Assembly: GCF_005796105.1 (NCBI RefSeq)
Contig: NZ_VAUO01000003.1
Location: forward strand, 62,001 to 126,000
DNA from: Pseudomonas mosselii
GTDB lineage: Bacteria > Pseudomonadota > Gammaproteobacteria > Pseudomonadales > Pseudomonadaceae
Direction: 5' to 3'
Length of the DNA stretch: 64,000 nt
Part shown: one piece after another, positions 54,613-64,000 of the stretch
Layout of the letters: each line of letters opens with the position of its first letter
Position numbering within the stretch: position 1 is the stretch's first letter
Position numbers and translations under genes: made by a program
The notes under the pieces: generated by a model
Database searches by the model: none
The model's input: only the letters and a program-made list of their open reading frames with translations
Told to the model about the DNA's origin: nothing

Positions 54613-54624
54613 GAATGCAGTCCT

Positions 54625-55686
54625 TCAGGGCTGTTTGCTGCGGAGTGGTTGGACGACGTGCAAGTAGTGCTGGGCAACGTCGAGCATACGGTTGGCGAAC
54701 CCCCATTCGTTGTCGAACCAAGCCAGCAGGTTCACCAGGCGAGGGCCGGAAACACGGGTCTGGCTGGCATCGACGATGGCCGAATGCGGGTCATGGTTAA
54801 AATCACAGCTGGCGTGGGGCAACTCGGTGTAGGCCAGCAAACCTTGGAGCGGTCCGCTCAGCGCGGCCTCGCGCAACACCCGGTTGACCTCTGCGGCGCT
54901 GGTGTCACGAGCGGTTTGCAGGGTGATGTCCAGGCACGAGACGTTCACCGTCGGCACGCGTACGGCTTTGGCCTGAATTCGCCCGGCAAGTTCCGGGAGC
55001 AGCCGCTCGATACCCCGGGCAAGCCCGGTCGACACAGGGATCACCGACTGGAATGCCGAACGCGTGCGGCGCAGGTCTTCGTGGTGATAGGCATCGATCA
55101 CTGGCTGGTCGTTCATTGCCGAGTGGATGGTGGTGATCTGTACGTACTCGATGCCGAATGCCTGGTCCAGCACCCGCAACAGCGGCACGCCGCAGTTGGT
55201 GGTACAGGAGGCGTTCGACACCAGACGCTCGGCACCGGTCAGGCCATCCTGGTTGATGCCGTAGACCACGGTGGCATCGACATCGGCCTCACTGGCCATC
55301 GGTTGCGAGAACAGCACTCGCGGCGCGCCGGCGTCGAGGAAACGCTGGCCGTCGGCACGGGTGTTGTAGGCACCGGAGCACTCCAGCACCAGGTCAATGT
55401 CCAGGGAGGCCCAGTCAATGCCCTCGGGGGTGGCGCTGCGCAGCACTTTCACGCAGTCGCCGTTGATGTGCAGACAGTCGCCGTCGACCTTTACCTCGCC
55501 GGGAAAACGGCCATGGGTGGAGTCGAAGCGAGTCAGGTATTCGATGCTGGCCTGATCGGCCAGGTCGTTCAACGCGACGATCTCGAAGCCAGCCTCCGCC
55601 CCACGCTCGAACAGTGCGCGCAGGACACAACGGCCAATGCGGCCGTAACCGTTGAGTGCAACTTTATAGGGGCGCGGGTGGGGCAT
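54625..55686 (-). CDS. epd: Erythrose-4-phosphate dehydrogenase
   Basis: This 353-residue GAPDH-fold enzyme oxidises erythrose-4-phosphate to 4-phosphoerythronate for pyridoxal-5-phosphate synthesis. The NAD motif is YKVALNGYGRIGRCVL and the catalytic cysteine is in SNASCTTNCGVPLL. The position between tkt and pgk is typical of Epd rather than glycolytic GAPDH. Confusion with GapA remains possible by sequence alone. The start ATG at 55686 is followed by the family MPHPRPYKVA segment. Confidence 0.9.
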   Translation of the reverse strand: MPHPRPYKVALNGYGRIGRCVLRALFERGAEAGFEIVALNDLADQASIEYLTRFDSTHGRFPGEVKVDGDCLHINGDCVKVLRSATPEGIDWASLDIDLVLECSGAYNTRADGQRFLDAGAPRVLFSQPMASEADVDATVVYGINQDGLTGAERLVSNASCTTNCGVPLLRVLDQAFGIEYVQITTIHSAMNDQPVIDAYHHEDLRRTRSAFQSVIPVSTGLARGIERLLPELAGRIQAKAVRVPTVNVSCLDITLQTARDTSAAEVNRVLREAALSGPLQGLLAYTELPHASCDFNHDPHSAIVDASQTRVSGPRLVNLLAWFDNEWGFANRMLDVAQHYLHVVQPLRSKQP

Positions 55687-55715
55687 AAGTAGCTCTTGAA
55701 CTCCGGCGGTTGAAC

Positions 55716-55826
55716 GGGGCCGCTATGCGGCCCATTCGCGGCACAAGGCCGCTCCTACAGGGGACGGCATACGCAATACCCTGTAGGAGCGGCCTTGCGC
55801 CGCGAACGAGGGCCAACGGCCCTCGC
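55716..55826. repeat. REP-like inverted pair between tkt and epd
   Basis: ATTCGCGGCACAAGGCCGCT and AGCGGCCTTGCGCCGCGAAC are inverse copies with flanking GGGGCCGC and GGGCCAACGGCCC palindromes. It separates tkt from epd by 150 bp in the same direction and could attenuate or stabilise transcripts. Confidence 0.85.
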
Positions 55827-55836
55827 CTTGCCTGTA

Positions 55837-57834
55837 TCAGTCTTCCAGCAGCTCTTCGGCGGTACCCAGGATGTTCTCCAGGGTGAAGCCAAATTCCTCG
55901 AACAGCGCAGGGGCCGGAGCCGATTCGCCATAGGTGGTCATGCCGATGACACGGCCTTCGAGGCCGACGTACTTGTACCAGAAGTCCGCGTGGGCAGCTT
56001 CGATAGCGATACGTGCACCGACTTGCAGTGGCAGGACCGACTGCTTGTAGGCGGCGTCCTGGGCGTCGAACACGCTGGTGCTCGGCATCGACACCACGCG
56101 GACCTTGCGGCCCTGCTCGCTGAGCTTGTCGAAGGCCTGAACGGCCAGGCCGACTTCCGAGCCGGTGGCGATCAGGATCAGCTCAGGCTCGCCTGCGCAG
56201 TCCTTGAGCACGTAACCGCCACGCGCGATATCAGCGATCTGCTGGGCGTCGCGGTCCTGATGTTGCAGGTTCTGACGCGAGAAGATCAGCGCCGATGGGC
56301 CGTCCTTACGCTCCAGGGCGTACTTCCAGGACACGGCGGATTCCACCGCGTCGGCTGGACGCCAGGTATCCAGGTTCGGAGTGCTGCGCAGGCTGGTCAG
56401 TTGCTCGATCGGCTGGTGGGTCGGGCCGTCTTCGCCCAGGCCGATGGAATCGTGGGTGTAGACATGGATCACACGCTGCTTCATCAGTGCCGACATGCGC
56501 ACTGCGTTACGCGCGTATTCCATGAACATCAGGAAGGTCGCGCCGTACGGCACCAGGCCGCCGTGCAGGGCAACGCCGTTCATGATGGCGGTCATGCCGA
56601 ACTCGCGTACGCCGTAGAACACATAGTTGCCGTTGGCGTCATTGGCTTCGACGCCCTTGCAACCCTTCCACAGGGTCAGGTTGGAGCCGGCCAGGTCAGC
56701 CGAGCCGCCGAGGAACTCGGGCAGCAGCGGACCGAAAGCGTTCAGGGTGTTCTGGCTGGCTTTACGGCTAGCGATGGTTTCGCCCTTGGCCGCGACTTCG
56801 TTGATGTACTGCTGGGCCTTGGCGCTGAAGTCGGCAGGCAGGTCACCGGCAGCACGACGTTTGAACTCGGCAGCCAGCTCCGGGAACGCCTTGGCGTAGG
56901 CGTCGAAGCGCTGGTTCCACTCGGCCTCGGCCTTGGCACCGGCAGCCTTGGCGTCCCACTCGGCGTAGATGTCGGCTGGGATTTCGAACGGGCCGTGGTT
57001 CCAGTTCAGCTCCTTGCGAGCCAGGGCGATTTCGTCGTTGCCAAGCGGCGCACCGTGGCAGTCTTCTTTGCCCTGCTTGTTCGGCGAGCCGAAGCCGATG
57101 ATGGTCTTGCAGCAGATCAGGGTCGGACGGTCGCTCTTGCGAGCGGTGTCGATGGCCATCTTGATTTCGTCGGCATCGTGACCGTTGACGTTACGGATCA
57201 CCTGCCAGTTGTACGCTTCGAAGCGCGCCGGGGTGTTGTCGGTGAACCAGCCGTGCACTTCGCCGTCGATGGAGATGCCGTTGTCGTCATAGAAGGCAAT
57301 CAGCTTGTTCAGGCCCAAGGTGCCGGCCAGCGAGGCGACCTCATGGGAGATACCTTCCATCATGCAGCCATCGCCCAGGAACACGTAGGTGTTGTGGTCG
57401 ACGATGGTGTGGCCGTCACGGTTGAACTGGGCCGCCAGGACTTTTTCAGCCAGGGCGAAGCCCACGGCGTTGGCGATACCTTGGCCGAGCGGACCGGTGG
57501 TGGTCTCCACGCCTGGGGTATAGCCATACTCCGGGTGACCCGGAGTGCGGCTGTGCAGTTGACGGAAGGCCTTGAGATCGTCGATCGACAGGTCGTAGCC
57601 GGTCAGGTGCAGCAGCGAGTAGATCAGCATCGAGCCATGGCCGTTGGACAGCACGAAGCGGTCACGGTCGGCGAAGTTCGGGTTGCTTGGGTTGTGCTTG
57701 AGGTAGTCGCGCCAAAGCACTTCGGCGATATCCGCCATACCCATGGGGGCACCTGGGTGGCCGCTGTTGGCCTTTTGCACGGCATCCATGCTGAGGGCAC
57801 GAATGGCGTTGGCACGTTCACGACGGCTGGGCAT
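55837..57834 (-). CDS. tkt: Transketolase
   Basis: This 665-residue thiamine-diphosphate enzyme of the pentose phosphate pathway moves two-carbon units between sugar phosphates. The TPP motif is [22 protein letters not shown], with [16 protein letters not shown] and the active-site H in [12 protein letters not shown]. The C-terminal pyrimidine-binding part has [14 protein letters not shown]. The ATG at 57834 ([20 protein letters not shown]) is the family start. It supplies erythrose-4-phosphate to the epd gene downstream. Confidence 0.97.
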   Translation of the reverse strand: MPSRRERANAIRALSMDAVQKANSGHPGAPMGMADIAEVLWRDYLKHNPSNPNFADRDRFVLSNGHGSMLIYSLLHLTGYDLSIDDLKAFRQLHSRTPGHPEYGYTPGVETTTGPLGQGIANAVGFALAEKVLAAQFNRDGHTIVDHNTYVFLGDGCMMEGISHEVASLAGTLGLNKLIAFYDDNGISIDGEVHGWFTDNTPARFEAYNWQVIRNVNGHDADEIKMAIDTARKSDRPTLICCKTIIGFGSPNKQGKEDCHGAPLGNDEIALARKELNWNHGPFEIPADIYAEWDAKAAGAKAEAEWNQRFDAYAKAFPELAAEFKRRAAGDLPADFSAKAQQYINEVAAKGETIASRKASQNTLNAFGPLLPEFLGGSADLAGSNLTLWKGCKGVEANDANGNYVFYGVREFGMTAIMNGVALHGGLVPYGATFLMFMEYARNAVRMSALMKQRVIHVYTHDSIGLGEDGPTHQPIEQLTSLRSTPNLDTWRPADAVESAVSWKYALERKDGPSALIFSRQNLQHQDRDAQQIADIARGGYVLKDCAGEPELILIATGSEVGLAVQAFDKLSEQGRKVRVVSMPSTSVFDAQDAAYKQSVLPLQVGARIAIEAAHADFWYKYVGLEGRVIGMTTYGESAPAPALFEEFGFTLENILGTAEELLED

Positions 57835-57928
57835 CGCTGAGTCTCCTGGGGCTTTAAATAAGTGGTGAAACGAAAAAAGGCGACCATTTTCGCCCAGTGC
57901 GGGGGCCGGGGGCAAACATTAAAGCGCC

Positions 57929-57952
57929 AAGCGGCAAGCTTTAAGCGGCAAG
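57929..57952. repeat. Short direct repeat AAGCGGCAAG
   Basis: Two exact copies (57929-57938 and 57943-57952) lie 14 bp apart upstream of tkt, with a looser GCTTGCAG-like stretch after them. They resemble degenerate members of a Pseudomonas AAGC(T/G)GCAAG-type intergenic repeat. No function is evident. Confidence 0.4.
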
Positions 57953-58013
57953 AGCGCCCCGACTTGTGACACCACCGCGCTTTGCTTGCTGCTGAAAGCT
58001 TGCAGCCCATCAG

Positions 58014-58037
58014 CAATATCAAAACTTTTTGATATTG
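58014..58037. promoter_or_regulatory. Perfect 11-bp inverted repeat, probable SahR-type operator
   Basis: CAATATCAAAA (58014-58024) and TTTTGATATTG (58027-58037) are exact inverse complements with a CT spacer, 40 bp before the ArsR/methyltransferase gene. GATAT half-elements are those reported for SahR regulators of the SAM cycle. It is also the region divergent to tkt. Confidence 0.65.
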
Positions 58038-58077
58038 ACCTTGCAGGGGCATCGCTGCCTGTCTAGACTCCCGCCCC

Positions 58078-59070
58078 ATGAATTTGCCCACCCCCATTCC
58101 ACTTCAAAGCAGCGACGAGTTGGCTGCCCTGTGCAAGGCCAGCGGCGATCCGCTGCGCCTGAATGTACTGCGCGCGCTAGCCAGCGACTCGTTCGGCGTG
58201 CTGGAGCTGGCGCAGATTTTCGACATCGGCCAGTCGGGCATGAGCCATCACCTCAAGGTACTGGCGCAGGCCGAGCTGGTGGCGACGCGCCGCGAAGGCA
58301 ATGCGATCTTCTATCGCCGCGCCCTGCCCGACAGCCAGCGCCATGGCGGTCGCCTGCACGCGGCATTGCTCGACGAAGTCGATGCGCTAGGCCTGCCCCA
58401 GGATGTGCTGGCACGCATTGATCAGGTCCAGCAACGCCGCGCCGCCACCAGCCAGGACTTTTTCCTACGCGTGGAAGAGAAGTTTCGCGCCCAGCAAGAC
58501 CTGATCGCCGGCCTGCCGCAGTACCGCGACAGCCTGCTGGCATTGCTCGACAAGCTGCATTTCGGCCCGCATGCCAGTGCCCTCGAAGTCGGCCCCGGCG
58601 ATGGCGGTTTCCTGCCTGACCTGGCCCGGCGCTTCGCCCAGGTCACGGGCATGGACAACAGCCCGACCATGCTAGACCTGGCGCGACAAGTTTGCGAACG
58701 CGAGCAACTGGATAACGTAAACCTGCAGTTGGCCGATGCACTGGGTACAACGGATGTAAACGCCGACTGCGTTGTGCTGAACATGGTCCTGCACCATTTC
58801 AGCGACCCGGCCCTGGCTTTGCGCCAGCTGGCCAGACGGGTGAAAGCGGGCGGCAGCCTGCTGGTCACCGAGCTTTGCAGCCATGACCAAGGTTGGGCCC
58901 GCGATGCCTGCGGCGACCTGTGGCTTGGCTTCGAGCAGGACGACCTGGCCCGTTGGGCCAACGCTGCGGGGCTGACTCCAGGGGACAGCCTCTACGTGGG
59001 CTTGCGTAACGGTTTCCAGATCCAGGTCCGGCATTTCCAGCGGGCCGCTGGCGACACACAACATCGGTAA
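58078..59070 (+). CDS. ArsR-type regulator fused to SAM methyltransferase (SahR-like)
   Basis: This 330-residue fusion has an ArsR winged helix at about 12-90 (recognition region [21 protein letters not shown]) and a class I methyltransferase domain from about 130. Motif I is [10 protein letters not shown] at 168-177, followed by [11 protein letters not shown]. The ArsR metal-site cysteines are absent. Placement 19 bp before metK on the same strand, plus a palindrome upstream, points to SahR, a sensor of S-adenosylhomocysteine controlling the methionine cycle. Whether the second domain methylates or only binds SAM/SAH is unknown. Confidence 0.82.
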   Translation: MNLPTPIPLQSSDELAALCKASGDPLRLNVLRALASDSFGVLELAQIFDIGQSGMSHHLKVLAQAELVATRREGNAIFYRRALPDSQRHGGRLHAALLDEVDALGLPQDVLARIDQVQQRRAATSQDFFLRVEEKFRAQQDLIAGLPQYRDSLLALLDKLHFGPHASALEVGPGDGGFLPDLARRFAQVTGMDNSPTMLDLARQVCEREQLDNVNLQLADALGTTDVNADCVVLNMVLHHFSDPALALRQLARRVKAGGSLLVTELCSHDQGWARDACGDLWLGFEQDDLARWANAAGLTPGDSLYVGLRNGFQIQVRHFQRAAGDTQHR

Positions 59071-59089
59071 ATTTCAGGAACCCATCGAG

Positions 59090-62096
<3,007 letters not shown>

Positions 62097-62244
62097 TGCC
62101 CTTAGGCAATAAGCGCTAACAAAAACGCAGGTAGGAAAAGTCCGATCTTGCTTCAGAAAGCTGGAGCAAGGGTTTCTAAATTGTGAAAACCAAGGCAGGA
62201 TTTGCCGCACTATTTTGCTACCTCGCCCCATCAAGGAGGCTTAG

Positions 62245-62637
62245 ATGAAATTCGCGCCCACCCTCACCCTGCTGGCAACCCTCGCGCTGGCGTTCGGCAC
62301 AGCACAAGCCGCAGCGCCTGATACCGGGCTGACCGGCTGCGCGGCCAAGCGCAGCGCAATCGAAAACCAGCTCAAGATCGCCCAAGACCACGGCAACACG
62401 GCCCAGGCGGCTGGACTTGAAGAAGCACTGCGCGGCGTCGAGAACTGCACCGACAGTGGCCTGCGCAAGGAGCGTGAGCAAAAAGTGCTGGATGCCCGCC
62501 ACGAAGTGGCACAGCGCGAAATGGACCTGAAAAAGGCCGAGAAGAAAGGCGACGCCGAGAAGATCAACAAGCGCAAGGACAAGCTCGCCGAGTCTCGCAA
62601 GGAACTGCAAAAAGCAGTGGACGAGCTGGACCGTTGA
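62245..62637 (+). CDS. DUF1090 periplasmic protein (YqjC-like)
   Basis: This 130-residue exported protein has a signal of about 22 residues (cleavage after AQA) and the DUF1090 domain: TGCAAKRSAIENQLKIA, with a second cysteine at GVENCTDSGL, then a highly charged coiled-coil-like C-terminus (KKAEKKGDAEKINKRKDKL). Function is unknown; enterobacterial YqjC is similar. AAGGAGG precedes the ATG at 62245. It converges with a cytochrome gene. Confidence 0.88.
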   Translation: MKFAPTLTLLATLALAFGTAQAAAPDTGLTGCAAKRSAIENQLKIAQDHGNTAQAAGLEEALRGVENCTDSGLRKEREQKVLDARHEVAQREMDLKKAEKKGDAEKINKRKDKLAESRKELQKAVDELDR

Positions 62638-62667
62638 TCGTTTCAGGTCGCTCGTCAGTACGCGCGA

Positions 62668-63114
62668 TCAATGATTTCGAAACTCTGCATGACACGCTTT
62701 GCACGCGGCCTCGACCCTGTCCATCGGCCCCTTGAGCTGCGCGGCGTCCAAGGGCTGCGCGCGCGTCACCGCCACCAGCTCGCCCGTCACGCCCTCCAGT
62801 TGCCGGGCCAGGTCCTGAAAACGCGCCTGACGCTCCCACACCTCGGCACGGGCGCTGCTGTCTCCCGCATCCCGTGCCTGCGGGAAGTGCTGCCAAGGTT
62901 GATGGGACAGCTCATCGAGCGTCACAGCACCCTCGGCGAACGTCTGCCCATTGAACGGCAAGCGGCCTCGCAGCATGCCGCCCAGGTCTTCACTGGTCTT
63001 CAACATCGACTTGAAGATCGCCTTGCGCTGGCCCAACGGCGAGTGCGGATCGACACCATCGCAAGCCGTCAGGGCCAGGGCAGCGAGCAGCACTACGGTC
63101 AATCGTTTGAACAT
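62668..63114 (-). CDS. c-type cytochrome lipoprotein (cytochrome c'-like)
   Basis: This 148-residue precursor has a lipobox LTAC (C19) and a single C-terminal haem-binding motif CKACH. This is the layout of cytochrome c'/c-556-type four-helix proteins, where the haem motif is near the C-terminus. LGQRKAIFKSMLKTSEDLGG and the region before CKACH fit the helical bundle. The ATG at 63114 is used because longer frames lack a plausible signal. Partner and substrate are unknown. Confidence 0.82.
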   Translation of the reverse strand: MFKRLTVVLLAALALTACDGVDPHSPLGQRKAIFKSMLKTSEDLGGMLRGRLPFNGQTFAEGAVTLDELSHQPWQHFPQARDAGDSSARAEVWERQARFQDLARQLEGVTGELVAVTRAQPLDAAQLKGPMDRVEAACKACHAEFRNH

Positions 63115-63233
63115 CTGGGGTCTCTTCGGCCAGCACAATCGGGCTGCCAGTATCGCTGCCCGCTGGGCAAAGACCAATAGCCATACAAAAAACAGGGCTG
63201 AATATTCATGTGCGCCCCCACAGGATTGCAACC

Positions 63234-64000
63234 ATGACCTCTGCATTGCGACACCTCGCCTGGGCCCTGCCGGCACTGGCCCTGCTGGCCGGCTGCAACG
63301 GCGGCGAAAGCACCAAGCCCGAGCCACACGCCATCGCCACCTACGTCGATGCGACCTGGCAAGATCTACCCGCCGTCAGCGACGCCGACCTACTGGCCGG
63401 TTTCCAGGCCTGGCGTGTCGGCTGCGAGAAGCTCACTCGCGATACGGTCTGGGCCGACACCTGCACCGCCGCAGCCGGGGTCCCCGCCGACCCGGCGCAG
63501 GTTCGCGACTTCCTGCAACAGAACCTGCAAGTGCATGGCCTGCGCTCGGCCGAAAACAACGCGAACGGCCTGATCACCGGTTACTACGAGCCGGTCTATC
63601 CCGGCAGCCTCACGCGTACCGATAACGCGCAGGTGCCGGTGTATGGCATACCCGAGGACATGGTCGTGGTGGACCTGGCCAGCGTGTACCCCGAACTCAA
63701 GGGCAAGCGCCTGCGCGGGCGTCTCGAAGGCCGAGTGCTCAAGCCCTACGACACCGCCGAGGTCATCAACCGCGAGGGTGCCAAGGCGCCAGTGCTGGCG
63801 TGGCTGACCGATCCGATGGACCTACAGTTCCTGCAGATCCAGGGTTCAGGCCGGGTGCAACTGCCGAACGGGCGGCAATTGCGCCTGGGCTATGCCGATC
63901 AGAATGGCCACCCTTACCGCCCGATCGGCCGCTGGCTAGTCGAGCAGGGCCAGTTGAAGAAAGAGGACGTGACCATGGGCAGTATCCACGCCTGGGCTAT
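63234..64000 (+). CDS. mltA: Membrane-bound lytic murein transglycosylase A, 5' part
   Basis: The first 255 codons of MltA run off the window. A lipoprotein signal ends in LAGC (C20), followed by the MltA domain with GLITGYYEPVYPGS, FLQIQGSGRVQLPNG and LRLGYADQNGHPYRPIGR. This lipoprotein at the outer membrane cleaves peptidoglycan glycan strands to give 1,6-anhydromuropeptides. The 3D-domain aspartates and the C-terminus are beyond the window. It diverges from the cytochrome gene across 119 bp. Confidence 0.94.
   Translation, partial: MTSALRHLAWALPALALLAGCNGGESTKPEPHAIATYVDATWQDLPAVSDADLLAGFQAWRVGCEKLTRDTVWADTCTAAAGVPADPAQVRDFLQQNLQVHGLRSAENNANGLITGYYEPVYPGSLTRTDNAQVPVYGIPEDMVVVDLASVYPELKGKRLRGRLEGRVLKPYDTAEVINREGAKAPVLAWLTDPMDLQFLQIQGSGRVQLPNGRQLRLGYADQNGHPYRPIGRWLVEQGQLKKEDVTMGSIHAWA

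Noticed and set aside
55795..57840. A 681-codon rightward frame antisense to tkt
   Set aside because: Shadow of transketolase; it starts in a REP sequence and has no motif.
57929..57952. AAGCGGCAAG repeats as replication iterons
   Set aside because: Only two copies, in an ordinary intergenic region, with no replication gene nearby.
58014..58077. SAM riboswitch upstream of the metK unit
   Set aside because: None of the SAM-I or SAM-II conserved elements are visible; the palindrome and adjacent ArsR-type gene explain control better.

Overview
The window looks like a chromosomal core segment of a fluorescent pseudomonad, most likely of the Pseudomonas putida group. The evidence is high GC, proteins that read like P. 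putida orthologues throughout (ThiC, PutA, CfcR, DnpA/Mig-14, MetK), and many intergenic palindromes of the Pseudomonas REP type, usually as inverted pairs at gene ends. I see no rRNA, tRNA, CRISPR array, insertion sequence or prophage. Species assignment is inference from recall, not from a search.

Layout. (1) 1-3136, leftward: nudF, a DUF1249 gene, cpdA, yqiA and the first codons of parE, a cluster also known from enterobacteria. (2) 3322-7606: an RsiV-like lipoprotein, then thiC and cytX behind a TPP riboswitch (thiamine synthesis and probable HMP uptake). (3) 7771-25536: tolC, then an envelope and LPS region with waaA, hldE, dnpA, mig-14, msbA, a kinase-like protein, a membrane glycosyltransferase-like protein, a GT2 glycosyltransferase and a wapO-type carbamoyltransferase. 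Embedded in it is a LysR/SMR efflux pair and a little-known set of an FAD oxidoreductase, an aldo/keto reductase and a divergent Nudix-like protein. (4) 25743-32470: rlmJ, then the divergent putP and putA proline genes with seven GTTGCA PutA-type sites between them. (5) 32711-35470: an accessory patch with a small membrane protein, two small Pseudomonas-type proteins (DUF3077 and DUF6124-like), a possible small hydrophobic ORF and an A/T-richer DUF3800 gene. (6) 35571-46803, rightward: acyl-CoA dehydrogenase, a TldD/TldE-like pair, an MFS exporter, dbpA, a BaiN-type flavoprotein and a YccS-type protein. (7) 46861-51338: a periplasmic binding protein, ElaA-like acetyltransferase, small HTH protein, YgjP-like metallopeptidase and the c-di-GMP regulator cfcR. 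(8) 51624-57834, leftward: tkt, epd, pgk, two small lipoproteins (one MliC-like) and fda. (9) 58078-64000: a SahR-type ArsR/methyltransferase regulator with metK, then ligB, a DUF1090 protein, a c-type cytochrome lipoprotein and the start of mltA.

The most informative regulatory readings are: the TPP riboswitch with an anti-Shine-Dalgarno seven-mer; PutA sites overlapping the -35 boxes of both put promoters; a composite palindrome between the LysR and SMR genes that contains an ATC-N9-GAT box; and a perfect 11-bp inverted repeat in front of the SahR-like gene. The best candidates for undescribed biology are the FAD/AKR/Nudix-like set, the TldD/TldE-like pair, the signal-peptide-bearing DNA ligase LigB, and the small accessory genes at 33.5-35.5 kb.
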